Source: Simplicispira sp. 125 (GTDB lineage Bacteria; Pseudomonadota; Gammaproteobacteria; Burkholderiales; Burkholderiaceae_C). Taken from it: 64,000 nucleotides of DNA. The stretch is taken from the NCBI RefSeq assembly GCF_003096555.1, contig NZ_QEKM01000001.1, positions 2,542,001-2,606,000 of the forward strand. Reading direction: 5' to 3'. Each line of letters opens with the position of its first letter. The first letter of the stretch is position 1. Positions 16,638 through 25,795 of this stretch are shown in pieces. The translations under genes were made by a program, and so were the position numbers. Below the pieces are notes generated by a model that ran no database searches, was not told the DNA's origin, and saw nothing but the letters and a program-made list of their open reading frames with translations.

Positions 16638-18050
16638 TCAGCACGGCATTTCGGCGTGCTTGCGTGCGTAGTACCACCAGGTCACTGCGATGCACACAAC
16701 GTAAAAAACAGCAAAGGTCCATAGTGCCAGTTCTGGCCCGCCCGTCAAGGCAATGGAACTGCCATAGCTCTTCGGAATGAAAAATCCACCATAGGCAGCG
16801 AAAGCTGCGGTGAAGCCCAGCGTGGCCGCGCCCAGGGTATTACCCTCCTTGGTAGCGTTAGCCACAGCCTGCGCATCATGGGCATTCACACCGCGCATGG
16901 CTTCCGTCAGGAAGATCACGGGGATCATGCGGAAGGTCGAACCGTTGCCAATGCCTGTGGTCAAGAAGAGGAACAGGAAGCAGACAAAGAAGCCACCAAA
17001 GCTGCCGCCCACGCCGCCCTGGGGCAGGAACACGATCACACCGACCACAGCCAGGGCCATGACGACGAAGTTCCACAGAGTCACGCGCGCACCGCCAAAT
17101 TTGTCGGCCAGCCAGCCACCAAAGGGGCGCACGACAGCACCCACCAGCGGGCCCAGCCAGGCATAAGCCAGGGGGTTGACGCCCGGAAACTGGCTCTTGA
17201 TCAGCAGAGGAAAACCGGCGGCATAACCAATGAACGAGCCGAAGGTGCCAAGATACAAAAGGCACATCAGCCAGTTGTGCTTACGGCGGAAGATAGCGGC
17301 CTGTGTGGCAAAAGAGGCCTTGGCATCGGCAATGTCATTCATGCCAAACCACGCGGCCAGCGACGCCAGTGCAATCCATGGCACCCAGATGAACGCAGCG
17401 TTCTGCGTCCACACCTGGATGGTGTTGCCGTTCTTGACGATCGTCTGGGCTTCGCCACCAAAGATGCCGAAGATGCCAGCGGTCACTACGAGGGGACTCA
17501 GAAACTGCACCACCGACACACCCAGGTTACCCAGGCCAGCATTCACACCCAGCGCCGAGCCCTTGCGCTCCTTCGGAAAGAAGAAGCTGATATTGGCCAT
17601 GCTGGAGCTGAAATTACCCCCGCCCAAGCCGCACAGCAGCGCCAGCACCAGCATGGTGGGGTAGCTGGTGGAGTTGTCCTGCACCGCGTAGCCGATACCG
17701 ATGGCGGGGATCAGCAGCGTGGCGGTCGAGATCGACGTCCACCGGCGTCCACCGAACACAGGCACCATGAACGAATAAAAGATGCGCAACGTGGCACCAC
17801 TGAGCGCCGGTGCCGCAGCCAGCCAGAACAGCTGATTGGTGGAGTACTTGAAGCCCAGGCCGGGCAGACTCACGGCAACCACGCTCCAGACCTGCCAGAT
17901 GGCGAAGGCCAAGAAAAGTGCCGGCACCGAAATCCAGAGGTTGAGCTTGGCAACCGCCTCGCCCTCGCGCTCCCAGAAGTTTTTGTCTTCCGGGGTCCAT
18001 AAGTGCAGCGTACCTCCGGGGCGCGCTGCGGGAGTCGTGGAAGCAGACAT
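16638..18050 (-). CDS. narK2: Nitrate/nitrite transporter, second narK paralogue (NarK2-like)
   Basis: This 470-residue major facilitator protein of the nitrate-nitrite porter family has about twelve membrane segments. It has a hydrophilic N-terminus (LWTPEDKNFWEREG) and the family signature with Gly-rich segments such as LLCGLGGGNFSSSMANISFFF and GFFVCFLFLFLTTGIGNGSTF. NarK2-type porters usually exchange nitrate for nitrite and are the partners of nitrate respiration. It is 22 bp downstream of narK1 and directly upstream of narG. The assignment as antiporter rather than symporter rests on order and resemblance only. Confidence 0.9.
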   Translation of the reverse strand: MSASTTPAARPGGTLHLWTPEDKNFWEREGEAVAKLNLWISVPALFLAFAIWQVWSVVAVSLPGLGFKYSTNQLFWLAAAPALSGATLRIFYSFMVPVFGGRRWTSISTATLLIPAIGIGYAVQDNSTSYPTMLVLALLCGLGGGNFSSSMANISFFFPKERKGSALGVNAGLGNLGVSVVQFLSPLVVTAGIFGIFGGEAQTIVKNGNTIQVWTQNAAFIWVPWIALASLAAWFGMNDIADAKASFATQAAIFRRKHNWLMCLLYLGTFGSFIGYAAGFPLLIKSQFPGVNPLAYAWLGPLVGAVVRPFGGWLADKFGGARVTLWNFVVMALAVVGVIVFLPQGGVGGSFGGFFVCFLFLFLTTGIGNGSTFRMIPVIFLTEAMRGVNAHDAQAVANATKEGNTLGAATLGFTAAFAAYGGFFIPKSYGSSIALTGGPELALWTFAVFYVVCIAVTWWYYARKHAEMPC

Positions 18051-18072
18051 GGTGTTGTCCTTAGGTTAAAGA

Positions 18073-19365
18073 TCAGGTCGCCGAGCGCGCTTGGGGCGAT
18101 GGGGCATTGCCAAGCAGGTTGGTGCGACGCACCTCGGTGAAGTACATCCAGATCAGCGAGACCCAGACCACGCCGTACATCAGCATGAAAGCGCTGGAGC
18201 GCACGCCGGTCAGGTCCATCAGGGCGCCAAAGACAATGGGAAGCACAAAGCCCCCCAGGCCTCCGGCGAGCCCCACGATGCCGCTGATGGCGCCAATATT
18301 GGATGGATAGTCGTCACTGATGTACTTGAACACGCTGGCCTTGCCGAAGGCCCAGGCAATACCCAGGATGAACATCAGCGCGGTGAAGGCATACACATTC
18401 AGACCCAGATGGAAGGTCTTGGCACCGTTGACCGTGAGGATGGTGAAATCGGTTTGCGGATAGCTCAGCAGGAACAGGCAGATCCAGCTCACCCACATCA
18501 CCCACCAGGTCACGCTGTGCGCGCCGAATTTATCGCTCAGCACGCCGCCAATGGCACGCAGCACACCACCAGGCAGCGAGAAGCATGCGGCCAGCAAGGC
18601 CGCGACACGGATGTCGAGCCCGTATTCACCCACGTAGTACTGCACCATCCACAGCGACAGCGCCACATAGCCACCGAAAACGATGCTGTAGTACTGGCAG
18701 TACTTGAGCACCTTGGGGTCCTTGAGGGCCTTGAGCTGGTCAGTGAACTTGACGTTGCTGGGTACCAGGTGGGCAGGATCGCTGTAGCTGAACATCCAGA
18801 ACAGCACGAGCGCGCCCAGCATGATGGCAGCGTACACCTGCGGCACCATGGTCCAGCCAAAGGCCACCAGCAAAACAGGGGCCACGAACTTGTTCACAGC
18901 AGCACCCGAATTGCCCGCGCCATACACGCCCATGGCCGTGCCCTGGCGATTTTTAGGAAACCAGCGGGCCACATAGGGAGTGCCCACCGAGAAAGACCCT
19001 CCGGCCAAGCCGACGAACAGGCCAATGGTGAGAAAGTGCCAGTACTGGGTGGCATAGCTCATGAGCCAGATGGCCGGAATGGTGGCGGCCATCACACCCG
19101 CCATGACAATACGACCACCGTAACGGTCGGTCCAGATGCCCAGGGGCACACGCGACAGCGAGCCGGTGAGCACCGGCATGGACATCAGCAAACCGAATTG
19201 GGTGGCATTGAGGTCCAGCATTTTCTTGATCGGAATGCCGATCACGCCAAACATCATCCAGACCATGAAGCAGACTGTGAAGGACAGGGTGCTGACGATC
19301 AGCACGGACCACGCCTGGCGGGTTCTTTGCGGACTGTCGCCCGCGGGAAGCGGTGTGTTTGCCAT
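18073..19365 (-). CDS. narK1: Nitrate transporter, first narK paralogue (NarK1-like)
   Basis: This 430-residue major facilitator protein with twelve predicted membrane segments contains the motif GIWTDRYGGR between segments 2 and 3 and the nitrate signature GLAGGSFSVGTPYVARWFPK. NarK1-type proteins act as proton-nitrate symporters that start nitrate respiration. The ATG at 19365 is chosen because GAGAGG lies about nine bases upstream; an in-frame ATG at 19383 lacks a good site. It is the first gene of the narK1K2GHJI operon, 148 bp downstream of narL, and its ribosome-binding region lies in a hairpin. Confidence 0.9.
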   Translation of the reverse strand: MANTPLPAGDSPQRTRQAWSVLIVSTLSFTVCFMVWMMFGVIGIPIKKMLDLNATQFGLLMSMPVLTGSLSRVPLGIWTDRYGGRIVMAGVMAATIPAIWLMSYATQYWHFLTIGLFVGLAGGSFSVGTPYVARWFPKNRQGTAMGVYGAGNSGAAVNKFVAPVLLVAFGWTMVPQVYAAIMLGALVLFWMFSYSDPAHLVPSNVKFTDQLKALKDPKVLKYCQYYSIVFGGYVALSLWMVQYYVGEYGLDIRVAALLAACFSLPGGVLRAIGGVLSDKFGAHSVTWWVMWVSWICLFLLSYPQTDFTILTVNGAKTFHLGLNVYAFTALMFILGIAWAFGKASVFKYISDDYPSNIGAISGIVGLAGGLGGFVLPIVFGALMDLTGVRSSAFMLMYGVVWVSLIWMYFTEVRRTNLLGNAPSPQARSAT

Positions 19366-19368
19366 GTG

Positions 19369-19403
19369 CACGATACCTCTCAAATGTGAGTGCTTGTATC
19401 GTG
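19369..19403 (-). promoter_or_regulatory. Leader hairpin enclosing the narK1 ribosome-binding site
   Basis: On the minus strand CACGATAC (19403-19396) pairs with GTATCGTG (19376-19369), an 8-bp perfect stem. Inside it CTCA and TGAG (19390-19387 with 19382-19379) form a second short stem. The GAGAGG Shine-Dalgarno lies at the end of the inner stem and in the junction, and the outer stem ends three bases before the narK1 ATG. The structure could hide the ribosome-binding site until it is opened; a trigger is not visible. Confidence 0.5.
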
Positions 19404-19513
19404 ATGCATCGCCCAGTGCTTGCCTATCCTTCGCCTGGGAGGTTCAGGCAGGGCAAAAGAACTAGGGGATACCCAAGACCATCGTTCGAAAGAACTATGG
19501 CCGCACCAGTGGG

Positions 19514-20197
19514 TTATTCGACACGCCCCCGATCCGACGCATACACCGCCGCTTGGACACGCGACGACAAGCCCAATTTGCGCAGGATGTGCTGCACATG
19601 GATCTTGACGGTGGTCTCGGCGATGTCCAGTGTGCGGGCAATTTCCTTGTTGCTGGCGCCCCGGGCGATTTCGCGCAGCACCTCTTCCTCACGCGGCGAC
19701 AGCGGCGTGGAATCCTCGGGCGCGGGCACCTGCACGGCAGGCAGCGTTGGCACCGGCTCACCCTGGGACTGGAAGGCCGCCACGAGCTTGCCCATGAGCT
19801 CCGGGCTGACCACCGGCTCGCCGCACGCGGCGCGGCGGATCGCCTGCGCCAGCAGGTCGCCATCGATGGTCTTGAGCAGATAACCCTGCGCGCCATTGCG
19901 CAGGGCCGTCGCCAGATCCTGCGCGTCCTCGCTCACCGTGAGCATCAGCACGCGGGCAGCGGGCGCGAGTTTGCGCAGATCCTGCACCGCATCGATCCCG
20001 GCCACCCCGGGCAGATGGTTGTCCAGCAAGATGATGTCGGGCTGCAGCGCGGGTGCCAGCCGCAGTGCCTGCGCGGCATCTCCCGCCTCGCCCACCACCT
20101 GCAGGCCCGGGTACTGCTCCAGCAGGGCAATGAGACCGCGGCGGAAAAGGGTGTGGTCATCCACCACCAAAATGGAAACATTCTGCATGTCAGGCAT
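19514..20197 (-). CDS. narL: Nitrate/nitrite response regulator NarL
   Basis: This protein of about 227 residues has a receiver domain with acidic residues in VVDDHTLF, the phosphoacceptor Asp in IILLDNHLPG, and the Lys in GYLLKTIDG. It is followed by a LuxR-type helix-turn-helix (SPREEEVLREIARGASNKEIARTL). Phosphorylated NarL activates nitrate respiration genes. Its start overlaps the narX stop (ATGCCTGACATG); a second ATG at 20188, one base after that stop, is an equally good alternative. It lies directly upstream of narK1 on the same strand, so it may be partly co-transcribed. Confidence 0.93.
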   Translation of the reverse strand: MPDMQNVSILVVDDHTLFRRGLIALLEQYPGLQVVGEAGDAAQALRLAPALQPDIILLDNHLPGVAGIDAVQDLRKLAPAARVLMLTVSEDAQDLATALRNGAQGYLLKTIDGDLLAQAIRRAACGEPVVSPELMGKLVAAFQSQGEPVPTLPAVQVPAPEDSTPLSPREEEVLREIARGASNKEIARTLDIAETTVKIHVQHILRKLGLSSRVQAAVYASDRGRVE

Positions 20198-22109
20198 GGG
20201 CTTCGGGGTTGGGCATGGCGAGCGGCGCCACCACCGGGCGGGTGTGGCCCGGCATCTCGGGCAATTCGATGACCACGGTGGTTCCGTCGCCCACGGCAGA
20301 CCGAACCTGCACCTGGGCGCCAATACCCTGGGCGCGCTCACGCATGATGCCCAGGCCGACGTGCAAGGAGTCGGGCGAGTGCTCGGCTACCTCGAAACCT
20401 GTGCCGTTGTCCTGCACCTCGAAGCGCCAACGGGGGTGCCTGTACACGCGCAGCTCAACGCGGCTGGCGCCCGAGTGCTTGCGCACGTTGGAGAGCGATT
20501 CCTGCAGCATGTGCAGCACTTGGATCTGTACATCCGGCGCCAGTGGCAGGCCATGGCCCGACATGCTCAGTGACGTGGCCACGCCGGTCTGGTGCTCGAA
20601 CTTGGACAGCGTTGAGCGCAGGGCCGCCTCGATATCTTCCTCGCTGGTGCGGGTGCGAAAGTGCACCAGGAGTTCGCGCACGTCGGAATAGCATTCACGC
20701 ACCCCCACGTCCAGCTCGGCCATGCTGCGGTCACGCGCCTGGATGTTGCCCTTGGCCACGGCATCGCGCAGCAGCTGGGTCTGTATTTTGAGAAAAGCCA
20801 GCGACTGGGCAATCGAATCATGCAGTTCGCGTGCCAGCAGGCTGCGCTCCTCGGACACGGCGGCCTCACGCTCCAGCGCGGCGGCGCGCAAGCTCTCCAT
20901 GGAGCTGGCCAGGTGGCGCACCATGGCTTCCACCAATTCGCGCATCTCTGTCGTCAATTCCACGGCCGTACGGAAGAACAGGTTGATCTCGCCCAACAAG
21001 CGGTGCTGCAGCACCACGGGGATGGCCACCATGGTCTGGTAGCCAGCCTCCTGGCAATGCGGCAGCACCATGGTCTGCTGAGGGGTGATGGGAATGACCC
21101 GGGTGTGCGCCCGTTCGGCCGTAGGCCCGCACAGGCAGTTGCCCGCGTGCAGGCAATGCTCCTGCTCCACCATGGACTCGGGCATGCCGTCCGCCGCCAA
21201 AATCACATAACGCTCATTGCCCTCGTCGGACCAGCGCACCACCGCCGCATCAGCGCCTACCACACGGCGCACCTGCTGCACAAAACCATTGGCCAGCACG
21301 GACAGGCTGCCCGCCTCAGCAGCCTGGGCGCTCACCTCGTACAACGCGGCCAGCCGCTGGTTCTTGATTTCAACGCTGGCCGTCTTCTCGCGCACCTTGC
21401 CCTCCAGGTCGTCGTGCGAGGTTTGCAGGGCATGCGCCATCAAATTGAACCCGGCAGCCAGCTGGCCAAACTCGTCTTCAGTGTCCACCGGCAGGCGGGT
21501 GCCCAGGTCACCCTGGCGCACCATTGCCAATGCCTGCTGCAGCCGTGCCACCGGTATCAGCACCACCAAAAAACTCACCGCCATGAAAGCCACAGCGGCA
21601 AAAATGGCCAACCCCATCATGAACAGCTGAAACACATGCAGCGCCGCTGTCCAGCGGGCGATCTGCACTTCAATCGCCTCCACGAACCGGTCCATGCGCG
21701 AAACGACTGCGTCAGCGTGCGTTACGGCCTCGGCCGCAGGCGGGAGCGTCGCACCCAACCACTGCGCCCGCGTGAGTTGCCAGTCATCGTTAATCTCTGC
21801 AAAGTGCCCACGCGCATCGTCGCTCCAGGGCACGAAGAGCGGGCGCGACGAGTCACCTGTGCGCAGCAGTTCCAGACTGGTGTCAAAGCGCTGCGCCAGC
21901 ACGCGCAGTTCGTCGGGGACGTTCGTCTGTATGGCCAACGCCATGCGCACCGTGAGCATGCGCAGGCGTCCCGCCTCGTTCACTGCGGCGGCGCCCCCTT
22001 CGAGCTTCCAGGTGATCCACAGCGTCAGGCCGATGGACGTCAGCGCCAACAGCAAAAAACCGCACCCGGTCGCCAGCAGCTTGGTGGTGAGGGTGGTTTT
22101 CGCGCGCAT
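20190..22109 (-). CDS. narX: Nitrate/nitrite sensor histidine kinase NarX
   Basis: This 639-residue inner-membrane sensor has a first membrane segment at about residues 12-32. The periplasmic P-box follows at once (NEAGRLRMLTVRMA), the nitrate-binding element of NarX/NarQ. After it come a second membrane segment near 165-185, a HAMP domain, a GAF-like domain with the NarX Cys cluster (EHCLHAGNCLCGP), and a HisKA_3 kinase core with RELHDSIAQSL (phospho-His near residue 430) and an ATPase region with QDNGTGFEV. It would sense external nitrate and phosphorylate NarL. It is divergent from the ChaN-like gene, with 66 bp between starts. Confidence 0.95.
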   Translation of the reverse strand: MRAKTTLTTKLLATGCGFLLLALTSIGLTLWITWKLEGGAAAVNEAGRLRMLTVRMALAIQTNVPDELRVLAQRFDTSLELLRTGDSSRPLFVPWSDDARGHFAEINDDWQLTRAQWLGATLPPAAEAVTHADAVVSRMDRFVEAIEVQIARWTAALHVFQLFMMGLAIFAAVAFMAVSFLVVLIPVARLQQALAMVRQGDLGTRLPVDTEDEFGQLAAGFNLMAHALQTSHDDLEGKVREKTASVEIKNQRLAALYEVSAQAAEAGSLSVLANGFVQQVRRVVGADAAVVRWSDEGNERYVILAADGMPESMVEQEHCLHAGNCLCGPTAERAHTRVIPITPQQTMVLPHCQEAGYQTMVAIPVVLQHRLLGEINLFFRTAVELTTEMRELVEAMVRHLASSMESLRAAALEREAAVSEERSLLARELHDSIAQSLAFLKIQTQLLRDAVAKGNIQARDRSMAELDVGVRECYSDVRELLVHFRTRTSEEDIEAALRSTLSKFEHQTGVATSLSMSGHGLPLAPDVQIQVLHMLQESLSNVRKHSGASRVELRVYRHPRWRFEVQDNGTGFEVAEHSPDSLHVGLGIMRERAQGIGAQVQVRSAVGDGTTVVIELPEMPGHTRPVVAPLAMPNPEAHA

Positions 22110-22175
22110 GGGCGCAGTGTAAGAGATGGGGTTTTAAACGCCAGGCCCGGCGCGGTGCGCGTAGCATGCGCAGCC

Positions 22176-23024
22176 ATGCCGTCTCTTCCGCTTCTCCCTC
22201 GCTGGCGCCGCCACACCGCCCTCCTGGCGCTGCTGGTGTTGGCCTCCGGCTGCGCACTGCGCACGACTTCGCCGCCCACACCCCCCTGGCCCGGCGTTCT
22301 GCAGACCCTGCTGCCCACAGATGTGCTGCTGCTGGGCGAAAAACACGATGCTCCGCAGCACCAGCAATTGGAGCGGCAGGCCGTCACCTGGCTGACCGAA
22401 CGCGGGCTGCTGGCCGCCCTGGTCATCGAGATGGCCGAACAAGGCCACGACACCCGTGCGCTGGCGTCCGGCGCTGACGAAGCGCAGGTGCAAACGGCCC
22501 TCGCCTGGGACACAAACGCCTGGCCCTGGTCTGCGTATGGCCCCGTGGTCATGGCAGCCGTACGCGCCGGAGTGCACGTGCTGGGCGGCAACCTGCCCCG
22601 CAGCGCATTGCGCGCCACGCTGGACCAGACCCCACTCGACGCCTTGCTCACCCCCGCCCAGCGGGCACGCCAGCAGCAGGCCGTGCGCGACGGCCACTGC
22701 GGCCTGCTGCCCGAGAGCCGTATCCCGGGCATGGTGCGCGTACAAGTGGCACGCGACCTGCACATGGCCCGCACCGTCGCATCTGCCCTGCACAGCGGCC
22801 AAGTGGTGCTGCTGGTGGCGGGCGCAGGCCATGTCGAGCGCGGCCTGGGTGTGCCGCTGCACCTGCCTGAAAATATCAAGCAAAAAGTGGTCATAGCGCA
22901 TGCTGGATCAGCGGAACCAGCTATCAAAAACGCAGCGCATCTGGTACAGCAGACGCCCAGCCTGCCGCCCGACGATGCCTGCGCCACCCTGCGCGAGCGC
23001 TGGCAACCCGCGCCCGCACGCTGA
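22176..23024 (+). CDS. ChaN family lipoprotein
   Basis: This 282-residue protein has a basic N-terminus, a hydrophobic stretch and a lipobox LASGC with the lipidated Cys at residue 26, so it is likely an outer-membrane lipoprotein. The ChaN-like (haem-uptake-associated) domain is recognised by LLLGEKHD near the N-terminus and LVIEMAEQGHD downstream. ChaN of Campylobacter binds heme. The C-terminal part contains repeat copy F read antisense, encoding VVIAHAGSAEPAI, which may be an inserted segment. The ATG at 22176 is the only start that places the signal peptide properly; the far longer in-frame open frame upstream is antisense to narX. Confidence 0.82.
   Translation: MPSLPLLPRWRRHTALLALLVLASGCALRTTSPPTPPWPGVLQTLLPTDVLLLGEKHDAPQHQQLERQAVTWLTERGLLAALVIEMAEQGHDTRALASGADEAQVQTALAWDTNAWPWSAYGPVVMAAVRAGVHVLGGNLPRSALRATLDQTPLDALLTPAQRARQQQAVRDGHCGLLPESRIPGMVRVQVARDLHMARTVASALHSGQVVLLVAGAGHVERGLGVPLHLPENIKQKVVIAHAGSAEPAIKNAAHLVQQTPSLPPDDACATLRERWQPAPAR
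22883..22924 (-). repeat. 42-nt palindromic dispersed repeat, copy F (inside the ChaN-like gene)
   Basis: On the minus strand it begins ATAGCTGGTTCCGCTGATC and ends in TTTT, aligning gap-free with the other copies but more diverged. It is in antisense orientation within the coding sequence and does not break the frame. Because it is degenerate, the match is less certain than for copies B to E and G. Confidence 0.45.
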
Positions 23025-23063
23025 GCACGCACGCTCGGGCGGTGCTGCGACAATGGCGCTGCT

Positions 23064-23915
23064 ATGAAACTCCCCGCCTACGTTCTCACCCTCTCCTGCC
23101 CCGACCGACTGGGCCTGGTGCACGCTGTTTCCGGCTTTTTGCTGGAGCACGGCGGCAACATCGAAGAAGCCGCCCAGTTCAACGACCACGACACTGGCCT
23201 GTTCTTCATGCGCGTGCAATTTGCCTGCGACCGCCACGACCAGGCCACGCTGCGCGAGCGCCTGCAGGCCTTTGCCGAACCACACCAGATGCGCTGGAAC
23301 CTGCACGCCACAGCCGAACCGCTGCGCACCGTGATCATGGTCAGCCGCGAAGGCCATTGCCTCAACGACCTGCTGTTCCGCTGGAAGTCAGGCCTGCTGC
23401 CGGTGGACATTCGCGCCATCGTCAGCAACCACCGCGACTTCTACCAGCTTGCTGCCAGCTACAACATCCCCTTCCACCACATCCCCGTGACGGCAGCCAC
23501 CAAGGCCCAGGCCGAGGCACGGCAGTACGACATCATCGAAGCCGAGGATGCCGGACTGGTGGTGCTGGCGCGCTACATGCAGGTGCTGTCCAATGACCTG
23601 TGCACCAAATTGGCGGGTCGTGCCATCAACATCCACCACAGCTTTCTGCCCAGCTTCAAGGGCGCCAAGCCCTACTACCAGGCGCATGACCGGGGCGTCA
23701 AACTGATCGGCGCCACAGCGCACTACGTGACCGCCGACCTGGACGAAGGCCCGATCATTGAGCAAGACGTAGCCCGCGCCGACCACACCGACACCGTGGA
23801 GGACCTGACCGCCCGGGGCCGCGACACCGAAAGCCAGGTGCTGGCCCGCGCCGTGAAGTGGCACAGCGAGCACCGCGTGCTGCTCAACGGCCACAAGACC
23901 GTGGTCTTCCGCTAA
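23064..23915 (+). CDS. purU: Formyltetrahydrofolate deformylase
   Basis: This 283-residue cytoplasmic enzyme hydrolyses 10-formyltetrahydrofolate to tetrahydrofolate and formate. An N-terminal ACT domain (about residues 5-85, beginning LTLSCPDRLGLVHAVSGFL) precedes a formyltransferase-fold catalytic domain. The latter contains the segment AINIHHSFLPSFKGAKPYYQA, whose Asn and paired His form the active site, and the HYVTADLDEGPIIEQD motif with the catalytic Asp. Length equals the normal family size. It is followed by a GcvA-like regulator on the same strand. Confidence 0.96.
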   Translation: MKLPAYVLTLSCPDRLGLVHAVSGFLLEHGGNIEEAAQFNDHDTGLFFMRVQFACDRHDQATLRERLQAFAEPHQMRWNLHATAEPLRTVIMVSREGHCLNDLLFRWKSGLLPVDIRAIVSNHRDFYQLAASYNIPFHHIPVTAATKAQAEARQYDIIEAEDAGLVVLARYMQVLSNDLCTKLAGRAINIHHSFLPSFKGAKPYYQAHDRGVKLIGATAHYVTADLDEGPIIEQDVARADHTDTVEDLTARGRDTESQVLARAVKWHSEHRVLLNGHKTVVFR

Positions 23916-23944
23916 GGCCGTCTGCCACCGTGGGCTCTTCTCCC

Positions 23945-24829
23945 ATGACAACCAGCAGCGGGGCACGGCGCATTCCGCCCATCCAGTGCCTGCTGACCTT
24001 CGAGGCCCTGGCCCGTCTGCGCAGCGTCACGCTCACAGCCGACGAGTTGTGCGTCACGCCCAGCGCGGTCAGCCACCGTGTCAAGCAGCTGGAGCAAATC
24101 CTGGGCACGCAGCTGTTTGGCCGGGCTGATTTCTCCCTCACCACCGACGGCATTGCCTACCTGGCCCATGTGCGCGAAGGCCTGGGCGCGCTGCAGCGGT
24201 TTCCAGGCATGACCGGCACCCCCGGCAAACGGCGCCTGAAGCTGGCCGTGACGCCCACGTTTGCGCGCGTCATCCTGATCCCCCGGCTGCGCCAGTTCAC
24301 CGAGGTGTACCCCGAGATCGACCTGGCGCTGCAGATCTCCATCCCCCTGCTGGACGTGGTCGCCGAAGATGCCGACCTGACCGTGCGCTTTGGCACCGGC
24401 CACTACGCCGACCTGGAGCACGCCGAAATCGCACGCGATGTGGTCACGCCCCTCGCATCGCCAGCGTGGCTGCGCGAGCACGGCCCGTTCGAGCGGCCCG
24501 ATGAACTGGATGTGGGCACCCTGCTGCGCAGCCCCCTGGAGCCCTGGCGCACCTGGTTTTCGGCCGTGGGCCTGGACTGGCCCGAACCGCGCGAGGGCTC
24601 GCAGTTCAACGACGTAGGCCTGATGTGCGACGCCGCCGCCGCCGGCATGGGCGTGGCCCTGGTACGGCTCAAGCTGGGTGCGCCCTGGATCGAGAACGGC
24701 ACCCTGGTGCGCCTGTTCGACACCGACGTGCCCAGCCCCCACGCGCACTACCTGTGCTGGCGCACCGGCACCATGGACCGCTGGGAATGCGCTGCCTTTG
24801 CCGAGTGGCTGCACAAAACTGTGATTTGA
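23945..24829 (+). CDS. LysR family transcriptional regulator (GcvA-like)
   Basis: This 294-residue protein has an N-terminal winged helix-turn-helix (PPIQCLLTFEALARLRSVTLTADELCVTPSAVSHRVKQLE region, residues 11-50). The GcvA-type effector-binding domain that follows has the characteristic ADLTVRFGTGHY motif. GcvA-type regulators often control one-carbon metabolism, and the preceding purU gene fits that, but the target is an inference. The ATG at 23945 is chosen; an in-frame GTG five codons upstream is possible. It ends 22 bp before the convergent alpha/beta-hydrolase gene. Confidence 0.87.
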   Translation: MTTSSGARRIPPIQCLLTFEALARLRSVTLTADELCVTPSAVSHRVKQLEQILGTQLFGRADFSLTTDGIAYLAHVREGLGALQRFPGMTGTPGKRRLKLAVTPTFARVILIPRLRQFTEVYPEIDLALQISIPLLDVVAEDADLTVRFGTGHYADLEHAEIARDVVTPLASPAWLREHGPFERPDELDVGTLLRSPLEPWRTWFSAVGLDWPEPREGSQFNDVGLMCDAAAAGMGVALVRLKLGAPWIENGTLVRLFDTDVPSPHAHYLCWRTGTMDRWECAAFAEWLHKTVI

Positions 24830-24851
24830 TCCTCACAATCTTCGTCTCCAG

Positions 24852-25742
24852 CTACGCCAGCGCCTCCAGGCAAGCCTGCACCACCGTGGGATGGCAGGCC
24901 ATTTCTACATGGGGCACACCCTCGATCAAGCGGTGGCTGGCACCCGGCAGCGCTGCTGTGCTGGTCGGGAAGACGATGTTGTCGCAGTTGGAATACCAGC
25001 AGGTAAACAGCGCCGCACGCCCCGGAGGCTCGGCGCCGCCCAGCGCACCCACCCAATCGCCATGCAGCGCCATCTGCCGGCCATTGACCGCACGCGAGAA
25101 GCGTCCGGCCCAGGTGCCCCCATGCGGCGTACCCAGGGTGATGGCGTGGTGCATGCGTGTGTCGGACTGGTACGTGCGCAGCCAGGCACGGATGGCCAAG
25201 CCCCCCATGCTGTGCCCGATGAGCAGCGGCGCCATGCCGGTGGCTGCGGTCACGCGGCGCACAGCGTCCTCCACCAGGGGCGCATAGTCGTCGATCGAGC
25301 CGAATACCGGCTCCAGGTTGACGGCCACGTAAGCGTGGCCGCTGGCGCGCAGGCGCTCCATCCACGGCAGCCACAGGCCCCGGTTGCACACAAAGCCGTG
25401 CACCAGCACCACGCCACGCCGCCCGGTGGGCGCGCCCGGCAGCCAGTCGGGCACCGACTGGCTGCGAAACGGCTGGCGCCAGCAGAACACCACCAGCGCC
25501 ACACCCAGCTCGCGCCACCAGGCGCGCCAGACCTGGGCCACACGGGCGCGCGGGGCCGGGTCGTCGCGGTTGGTGTGGTGCATCAACATGAACTGCAGGC
25601 CCATCACCAGGCCAAAGAACAGCCAGCCCAGCGCCAAGCCGCCCAAGGCCCATGCGGGCGAATGCGGCCAGACGACAAGCAGCCAGGCCAGGTTGCCGAG
25701 CACGATGCCCAGGGTCAGAAGGGTTTGCAGGCGGGCAATCAT
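24852..25742 (-). CDS. Membrane-anchored alpha/beta hydrolase (esterase/lipase-like)
   Basis: This 296-residue protein has two hydrophobic segments at the N-terminus (about residues 8-28 and 30-55) and then an alpha/beta-hydrolase domain. The oxyanion-hole strand is VVLVHGFVCNRG and the nucleophile elbow is GHSMGG. A late His in EGVPHVEMACHP completes the likely triad. Substrates are unknown; lipase or esterase activity is inferred from the fold. I chose the ATG at 25742 because it opens with the hydrophobic segment. It is divergent from the FFLEELY-motif gene, with 53 bp between starts. Confidence 0.82.
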   Translation of the reverse strand: MIARLQTLLTLGIVLGNLAWLLVVWPHSPAWALGGLALGWLFFGLVMGLQFMLMHHTNRDDPAPRARVAQVWRAWWRELGVALVVFCWRQPFRSQSVPDWLPGAPTGRRGVVLVHGFVCNRGLWLPWMERLRASGHAYVAVNLEPVFGSIDDYAPLVEDAVRRVTAATGMAPLLIGHSMGGLAIRAWLRTYQSDTRMHHAITLGTPHGGTWAGRFSRAVNGRQMALHGDWVGALGGAEPPGRAALFTCWYSNCDNIVFPTSTAALPGASHRLIEGVPHVEMACHPTVVQACLEALA

Positions 25743-25795
25743 GGCGTGGCGCAGTGGTCTAATGAAAGACACATTGTGCAACCTGACCCGAGCCC

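Noticed and set aside
20661..22175. Long 5' extension of the ChaN-like gene frame
   Set aside because: It lies antisense over narX; the signal peptide and lipobox place the true start at 22176.
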